Of a DNA stretch of 64,000 nt, positions 63,501-64,000 are shown piece after piece. The position numbers and the translations under genes are program-made. The DNA is from Metridium senile (taxonomy: Eukaryota > Cnidaria > Anthozoa > Actiniaria > Metridiidae), in assembly GCA_949775045.1 (NCBI GenBank), contig OX459096.1:41022959-41086958 (forward strand). Direction: 5' to 3'. The notes under the pieces are model-generated. The model saw only the letters and a list, made by a program, of their open reading frames with translations, searched no databases and was not told the origin of the DNA. Position 1 is the first letter of the stretch, and every line of letters starts with the position of its first letter.

Positions 63501-63872
63501 GAATTTTTTAGTTTAAAGTTCAGTCTTCATAATACTTTCATATAACAGTACGGTTTCGTTTTTTTACCTGTCGAATACTTGGTAGAGTAGTCTTATACGG
63601 AAGGCTCTCAATCTTTCCATCAACTTTAACGACGTGGCTATTGTGGACTTTTTGGAACAGTTCAATTACTTTGCCAGGCATTATAACTTTGACTGTCTTC
63701 TTGCATGGTTTGTTAATGTCACAGTCTGGGTCGTTGATTAGGACAACTTGGAAATTGATGTTTGGGTCATCAATGTATAGCATGGTGTAAGAACATACTC
63801 CATAGAAGGCGTACTCGGTATGGTCAAAGGAACTGATGTGGGCACGTCCGTGTGCAACACAAAGACCAGGTT
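12184..63872 (-). CDS. Giant gel-forming mucin (D1-D2-D'-D3, Ser/Thr repeats, VWC-like, cystine knot); 5' end outside window
   Basis: Twenty-six exons join in one frame: 63568-63872, 61422-61965, 60807-61044, 60600-60646, 58776-59609, 58479-58596, 57522-57671, 56776-56822, 56024-56234, 55376-55513, 53626-53941, 51827-52076, 51247-51453, 50436-50742, 49052-49669, 47373-48173, 45783-47174, 37702-43776, 31405-35994, 25719-29696, 18130-24015, 14138-16422, 13981-14036, 13779-13907, 13171-13216 and 12184-12569. After the two bases that finish a split first codon, 29,952 nt remain: 9,984 codons including stop. The order D1-D2-D'-D3, mucin region, VWC, cystine knot is that of MUC2/MUC6-type secreted mucins. 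In that family D domains and the knot drive disulfide assembly and the repeats carry O-glycans. No D4 was found. The signal peptide must lie upstream. Exon borders were read by eye, but phases agree at all 25 junctions. Confidence 0.92.
12570..13170 (-). other. Mucin intron, last
   Basis: AT-rich sequence with normal borders; no gene or clear repeat seen. Confidence 0.7.
13171..14036 (-). CDS. Mucin exons coding a VWC-like cysteine-rich region
   Basis: Three small exons (13981-14036, 13779-13907, 13171-13216) join in frame. They give SICPVC, a G-D-K-W segment, CKNMSCE, CSACPAGFY and finally CCPEC. The spacing and the terminal CCPxC are those of von Willebrand factor type C modules, which usually lie between the mucin region and the cystine knot. 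The 562-bp intron 13217-13778 holds nothing I recognise. Confidence 0.82.
14138..16422 (-). CDS. Mucin exon A: shared head, 9 repeat units, unique C-terminal end
   Basis: The exon begins at a CAG acceptor with SIESKIPSSTFI (the shared head, about 16190-16422), continues as nine units of the 72-residue Ser/Thr repeat, one of them short by one codon, and ends in a diverged Ser/Thr segment finishing VVPSK before the donor at 14137. This unique end occurs in no other copy, so A is the 3'-most, original partner of the duplications. It enters with one base and leaves with one base of a split codon, unlike B-F, which leave with two. Confidence 0.9.
16423..18129 (-). repeat. Duplicated intron between exons B and A
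   Basis: A 1,707-bp intron, near-identical to 24016-25718, 29697-31404, 35995-37701 and, apart from a MITE, 43777-45782. It is non-coding; short open frames that recur in each copy are broken by single-base differences between copies. Confidence 0.92.
18130..24015 (-). CDS. Mucin exon B: head, 26 repeat units, tail
   Basis: A 5,886-bp exon coding only Ser/Thr/Pro/Val/Ile-rich repeats between the common head (SIESKIP..) and common tail (..TTTTSTPTTSIATR). Positions of a recurrent word run from about 18312 to 23712, exactly 25 periods of 216 bp. Ten units (2,160 bp) are duplicated in tandem inside it. Units have no Cys, no Asn and no charged residues; 57 of 72 residues are possible O-glycan sites. 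Both ends are of the same phase, so loss or gain of the whole exon keeps the frame. Confidence 0.93.
24016..25718 (-). repeat. Duplicated intron between exons C and B
   Basis: A 1,703-bp copy of the shared intron, with scattered substitutions and small indels against the others, as expected for separate genomic copies. Confidence 0.92.
25719..29696 (-). CDS. Mucin exon C: head, 17 repeat units, tail
   Basis: A 3,978-bp exon of the same design as B. Two units nearest the tail (about 25900-26200) carry an extra in-frame 18 bp in the Ser run. Some units have an Arg or Leu in place of Ser. Same phase at both ends. Confidence 0.93.
29697..31404 (-). repeat. Duplicated intron between exons D and C
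   Basis: A 1,708-bp copy of the shared intron. It shares with 35995-37701 a small insertion (near 30083) and the reading TTGTTGAATAACTG where the others have TTGTTGGTTAACTG, so these two introns are sisters. Confidence 0.92.
31405..35994 (-). CDS. Mucin exon D: head, 20 repeat units, tail
   Basis: A 4,590-bp exon of the same design; the recurrent word is spaced over 19 periods of 216 bp (about 31585 to 35690). It contains a five-unit (1,080-bp) higher-order repeat around 33450-35460. Same phase at both ends. Confidence 0.93.
35995..37701 (-). repeat. Duplicated intron between exons E and D
   Basis: A 1,707-bp copy of the shared intron; closest to 29697-31404. Confidence 0.92.
37702..43776 (-). 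CDS. Mucin exon E: head, 27 repeat units, tail
   Basis: The largest exon, 6,075 bp. Recurrent words run from about 37882 to 43471, 26 periods of 216 bp once two 18-bp deletions (near 42005 and 42851) and one 9-bp insertion (near 38341) are allowed for; all indels keep the frame. A seven-unit (1,512-bp) higher-order repeat is marked by a shared variant at 38529 and 40041. Same phase at both ends. Confidence 0.93.
43777..45782 (-). repeat. Duplicated intron between exons F and E, carrying a MITE
   Basis: A 2,006-bp intron: the shared ~1.7-kb intron plus a 312-bp fold-back element at 44203-44514 that the four sister introns lack. Confidence 0.92.
44203..44514. mobile_element. Fold-back MITE with TA target duplication
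   Basis: The 312 bp are almost wholly two inverted arms of about 145 bp (outer end CAGCAGTTCTCAGT, about ten mismatches). TA lies on each side (44201-44202 and 44515-44516), while the four sister introns have one TA at the same place, so they are natural empty sites. A TA duplication is typical of Tc1/mariner-group elements. A 78-codon open frame inside is a by-product of the arms. Confidence 0.88.
45783..47174 (-). CDS. Mucin exon F: unique start, 6 repeat units, shared tail
   Basis: A 1,392-bp exon, the 5'-most of the six in transcript order. It lacks the SIESKIP head and instead starts SSSSSTTSTPTT, but ends with the tail found in B-E. Six units are arranged as a three-unit (648-bp) block repeated twice. 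Because only F has its own start and only A its own end, these two look like the original exons from which B-E are chimeras. Same phase at both ends. Confidence 0.9.
47373..48173 (-). CDS. Mucin exon with a different 64-residue repeat
   Basis: An 801-bp exon with four tandem units of 192 bp (64 residues). Each is Ser/Thr-rich but also contains aromatic residues, as in VSTWSYSTFTALTSS and TTYLSPSS, unlike the 72-residue unit. It enters and leaves in the same phase as the neighbouring mucin exons. Confidence 0.88.
48174..49051 (-). other. Mucin intron
   Basis: AT-rich, 878 bp, normal borders; no gene or repeat recognised. Confidence 0.7.
49052..49669 (-). CDS. Mucin exon of short Ser/Pro/Thr repeats
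   Basis: A 618-bp exon starting SSVTSTLSS at an AG acceptor. It codes runs of Ser broken by Pro, Thr and Val in irregular units (SSSSPSSSS and SSPTTSVPSS types) and ends at a donor at 49051. Same phase at both ends. It is probably O-glycosylated; the repeat order is less regular than in the giant exons downstream. Confidence 0.88.
49950..50435. repeat. ~40-60-bp minisatellite built from the intron's 5' splice site region
   Basis: About nine tandem units, each with GATTGTTGTACCAGCA-like and TTCTATATATC words (plus strand). Read on the minus strand each unit has CTGGTACAACAATCTCAA, nearly the same as the true exon-intron junction CAG|GTACAACAATCTCAA at 50436/50435. The array fills much of the intron 49670-50435. 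Confidence 0.85.
50436..50742 (-). CDS. Mucin exon: third TIL module passing into the mucin region
   Basis: The exon reads ELPCCRPC.., then CCRGATVEGCSC and CVPLNETCDD, the cysteine pattern of a trypsin-inhibitor-like (TIL) module after D3. It then turns directly into Ser/Thr-rich sequence (CTSTSTVSSS..) up to the donor at 50435. This fixes the junction between the assembly domains and the glycosylated part within one exon. Confidence 0.88.
50743..51246 (-). other. Mucin intron
   Basis: 504 bp, AT-rich, no gene or repeat recognised. The next intron (51454-51826, 373 bp) is likewise empty. Confidence 0.7.
51247..55513 (-). CDS. Mucin D3 assembly: VWD and C8 modules
   Basis: Four exons (55376-55513, 53626-53941, 51827-52076, 51247-51453). 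The VWD module starts CSSFGQGHVETFDGLMYNF and contains KGLCGNFDG followed by a Ca-binding-type SKSND loop. The C8 module follows with GGDCACFCSAIAAYVRAC, a block very characteristic of the D3 of VWF and gel-forming mucins, where the intermolecular disulfides form in that family. The CGLC redox-type motif is reduced to KGLC here. The introns hold a MITE, an ATC satellite and a Crypton fragment. Confidence 0.92.
52186..52332. mobile_element. Short MITE in a D3 intron
   Basis: Imperfect inverted arms: ACCGAATCGAAATATGGCGA at the left and its complement at the right end, and inside these TTGTTCTTGACTC..TAGCCTC against its complement. 147 bp, non-coding. Confidence 0.65.
52368..53605. repeat. ATC-rich satellite in a D3 intron
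   Basis: About 1.2 kb of (ATC)n runs separated by ATTRTTGTTATCACAACC-like spacers, giving units of roughly 33-45 bp that vary by whole triplets. Several frames on both strands are open because of the triplet structure; one continues the reading frame of the neighbouring exon. It lies inside the intron 52077-53625. Confidence 0.9.
53942..55375 (-). other. Mucin intron with a Crypton fragment and short inverted repeats
   Basis: Besides the recombinase fragment at 54620-54995, a ~28-bp inverted repeat pair (TTTAGTGACTA words, about 54092-54121 and 54192-54225) and an A/T-rich pair near 55260-55312 are visible. No further gene. Confidence 0.55.
54620..54995 (+). pseudogene. Crypton/KIAA1958-like recombinase N-terminal fragment
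   Basis: On the plus strand, antisense to the mucin gene, the frame reads RFSNLTTEEISKMVADKD.., EIPREELNELL.. and KKNAMTSLRFGLQRY. This is the helical N-terminal part seen in the Crypton-derived tyrosine-recombinase-like family that includes KIAA1958 and QRICH1. After RY a one-base frameshift is needed to continue in ..VNIIADLEFVKANQVFEAA.., also typical of the family. The catalytic recombinase part is absent. Family assignment is from memory of the motif pattern. Confidence 0.6.
55514..56023 (-). other. Mucin intron
   Basis: 510 bp, AT-rich, no gene or clear repeat. Confidence 0.7.
56024..57671 (-). CDS. Mucin exons coding the second TIL (part), a short Cys module and D'
   Basis: Three exons. 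57522-57671 gives GCVEGCYCSQAGYY..CVPKQDCPC (second half of a TIL module). 56776-56822 gives CTCEGGVFQCSNVDCE, a small C-x-C-x2-G module also seen after the first TIL. 56024-56234 gives GMCKQKGLVYSECGKTC.. and GCYCPDGQ..CQC, the TIL-type D' that precedes D3 in VWF and mucins. Split codons at the junctions give Ser, Cys and Gly and preserve the pattern. Confidence 0.88.
56286..56477. mobile_element. MITE with ~75-bp inverted arms
   Basis: In the intron 56235-56775. CAGTTCCCTGTGCCATCTTG at the left matches the complement of the right end, and the match continues through GAGACGAACGTTG. 192 bp, no coding capacity. Flanks read TTCA and TTAA, so no clear target duplication. Confidence 0.72.
57050..57350 (+). 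mobile_element. tRNA-derived SINE
   Basis: The head has an A-box-like TGGCATGGGTGG (57062-57073) and a perfect B box GGTTCGAGTCC (57094-57104) with about 30 bp between them, as in tRNA genes. A non-tRNA body of about 200 bp follows, including a pyrimidine-rich GGTTTTCCTCCCTCC word, and the copy ends in a TTTATTTATTTAT tail. It sits in the mucin intron 56823-57521 on the opposite strand. Confidence 0.8.
57690..58445. repeat. (AATC/CAAT)n tetranucleotide tract with a ~50-bp higher-order unit
   Basis: The intron 57672-58478 is mostly variants of AATCAATC and AACCAACC. From about 58030 to 58400 a longer unit (AATAAAATAAACCAACCAAT, then CAGTCAGTCATTC) repeats several times. Confidence 0.88.
58479..59609 (-). 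CDS. Mucin D2 assembly: VWD, C8 and start of TIL
   Basis: Exon 58776-59609 starts GTCSVLGDPHIVTFDS, the classic VWD opening (GDPHxxTFD), and contains QTCGLCGTFNHNAGDDF, with an intact CGLC. The C8 part follows (..CHRFISPTEYYAKC.. and ..SAYARACAEKN..). Exon 58479-58596 begins the TIL module (KFTCAANQQL..KCPMTCNDL). D2 is the only D assembly here with the CGLC motif, which in VWF and MUC2 prosequences is linked to disulfide exchange. Confidence 0.93.
59640..60359 (+). mobile_element. LINE 3' end, decayed, in the D2 upstream intron
   Basis: A 62-codon frame (59648-59836) reads KTNYGISTFKFSLTTIWHSIP.., the usual last segment of LINE reverse-transcriptase ORFs (KTNYxxxxF, xWNxIP-like). A ~500-bp AT-rich 3' UTR with a hairpin (AGGTCCTCTGAGCAGGACCT) and a (GAATT)n tail at about 60327-60358 follow. 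It is antisense to the mucin gene, within intron 59610-60599. Confidence 0.7.
60600..61044 (-). CDS. Mucin exons coding the first TIL module and a short Cys module
   Basis: Exon 60807-61044 codes KTCPADKVHTECGSACPLDC..GCKCPPGQYND..CACYH, a complete TIL pattern. Exon 60600-60646 codes CTCNGGQWSCIKTPCK, a 47-bp exon equal in size and pattern to 56776-56822. They link D1 to D2. Confidence 0.9.
60721..60792. repeat. (GGAA)n microsatellite
   Basis: About 17 copies of GGAA/AAGG in the intron 60647-60806, close to a donor site at 60806. Confidence 0.95.
61422..63872 (-). CDS. Mucin D1 assembly: VWD and C8 modules
   Basis: Two exons. 63568-63872 begins after an acceptor with PGLCVAHGRAHISSFD, the start of a VWD module, and ends ..LPSIRQ at phase 0. 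61422-61965 continues with VGDHVILK.., KGLCGDYDGDQANDL, the DFGKSWLF segment and a C8 module with CACNALSMYSRACAWD. The CGLC motif is again KGLC. The exon with the signal peptide is not in the window; an acceptor at 63873 shows coding sequence continues upstream. Confidence 0.9.
62078..62240. repeat. (GTTA/GTTT)n microsatellite
   Basis: About five GTTA followed by about 35 GTTT units on the plus strand. Open frames through it (for example poly-KQTN on minus) are translations of the repeat. Confidence 0.95.
62660..63452 (-). pseudogene. LINE reverse-transcriptase C-terminal fragment, frameshifted
   Basis: On the minus strand 63452-63009 reads ..WLCVNSLSLNIDKSSFVIF.., IKYLGIMFDSNLSWKNH.. and ..LIYGIIVWG.., the thumb-side landmarks of LINE reverse transcriptases (LGxxxDxxLxWxxH, YxxxxWG). 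Near 63045 a one-base shift at an A run is needed to pass to 63037-62660, which continues ..FKQFNDHTNPLF.. to ..KTTFSLPKARTNYGKF.. and ..TQIWNSIDENFK... The palm and endonuclease are absent. It lies in the mucin intron in the same orientation as the gene. Confidence 0.82.
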
Positions 63873-64000
63873 CTGCAGTAAAACGTATAACTAGTCATTA
63901 TTCTGCGCTATTTTGATTTATTTAGTATATATATATGCAAGCTTCATAGCAATAAATGTTTAACTAATATATTATTGTAAATAAATATATTATAAAAAAA
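63873..64000 (-). other. Start of a further mucin intron, cut by the window end
   Basis: AT-rich sequence preceding the acceptor of the D1 exon; no exon is seen in these 128 bases. Confidence 0.7.

Larger units (their letters stand above)
61966..63567 (-). other. D1 intron with simple repeats and a LINE fragment
   Basis: It holds the GTTT tract, a CATA-rich stretch (about 62400-62520) and the reverse-transcriptase remnants described separately. No other gene is seen. A 377-bp intron at 61045-61421 is empty. Confidence 0.7.

Overview
The window is animal (metazoan) nuclear DNA. Genes are split by spliceosomal introns with GT..AG borders, and introns and spacers are full of transposon debris: LINE reverse-transcriptase tails, fold-back MITEs, a tRNA-derived SINE, a P-like element with a THAP finger and a Crypton-type recombinase fragment. 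That mixture, with a gel-forming-mucin gene, suggests an invertebrate, perhaps a cnidarian, but nothing here proves the species. Coordinates of split genes come from reading splice borders and frame by eye.

Layout. (1) 35-4781, plus strand: the 3' end of a gene for a large spectrin-repeat protein, eight phase-0 exons ending in a stop and a poly(A) signal. (2) 4782-12183: a convergent intergenic region with a palindromic MITE, a 1.2-kb P-like element carrying a decayed THAP gene, another MITE, a tRNA-like remnant, an unidentified ORF and a LINE 3' end. (3) 12184-63872, minus strand: one giant secreted gel-forming-mucin gene whose 5' end lies beyond the window. I could join 26 exons into one open frame of 29,952 nt (9,983 residues plus stop): VWD-C8-TIL assemblies D1, D2, D' and D3, then a very long Ser/Thr/Pro (mucin) region, then a VWC-like region and a C-terminal cystine knot.

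The outstanding structure is the mucin region at 14138-47174. Six giant exons (called F, E, D, C, B, A in transcript order) contain about 105 copies of a 216-bp unit (72 residues, 41 Ser and 16 Thr). Exons A-E share the same 5' head, exons B-F share the same 3' tail, and the five introns between them are near-identical ~1.7-kb copies. This is what repeated unequal exchange between the arrays of two ancestral exons would leave: an exon-array-intron amplification that stays in frame because every exon has the same phase at both ends. Exon B also holds a 10-unit (2,160-bp) higher-order repeat whose copies differ at one base over about 2.2 kb. The opposite strand is open over whole exons, but this follows from the amino-acid composition and needs no antisense gene.

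Functionally, the mucin should be secreted, assembled by its D domains and cystine knot, and heavily O-glycosylated along the repeats. The spectrin-repeat gene is a separate cytoskeletal gene that merely converges on it.
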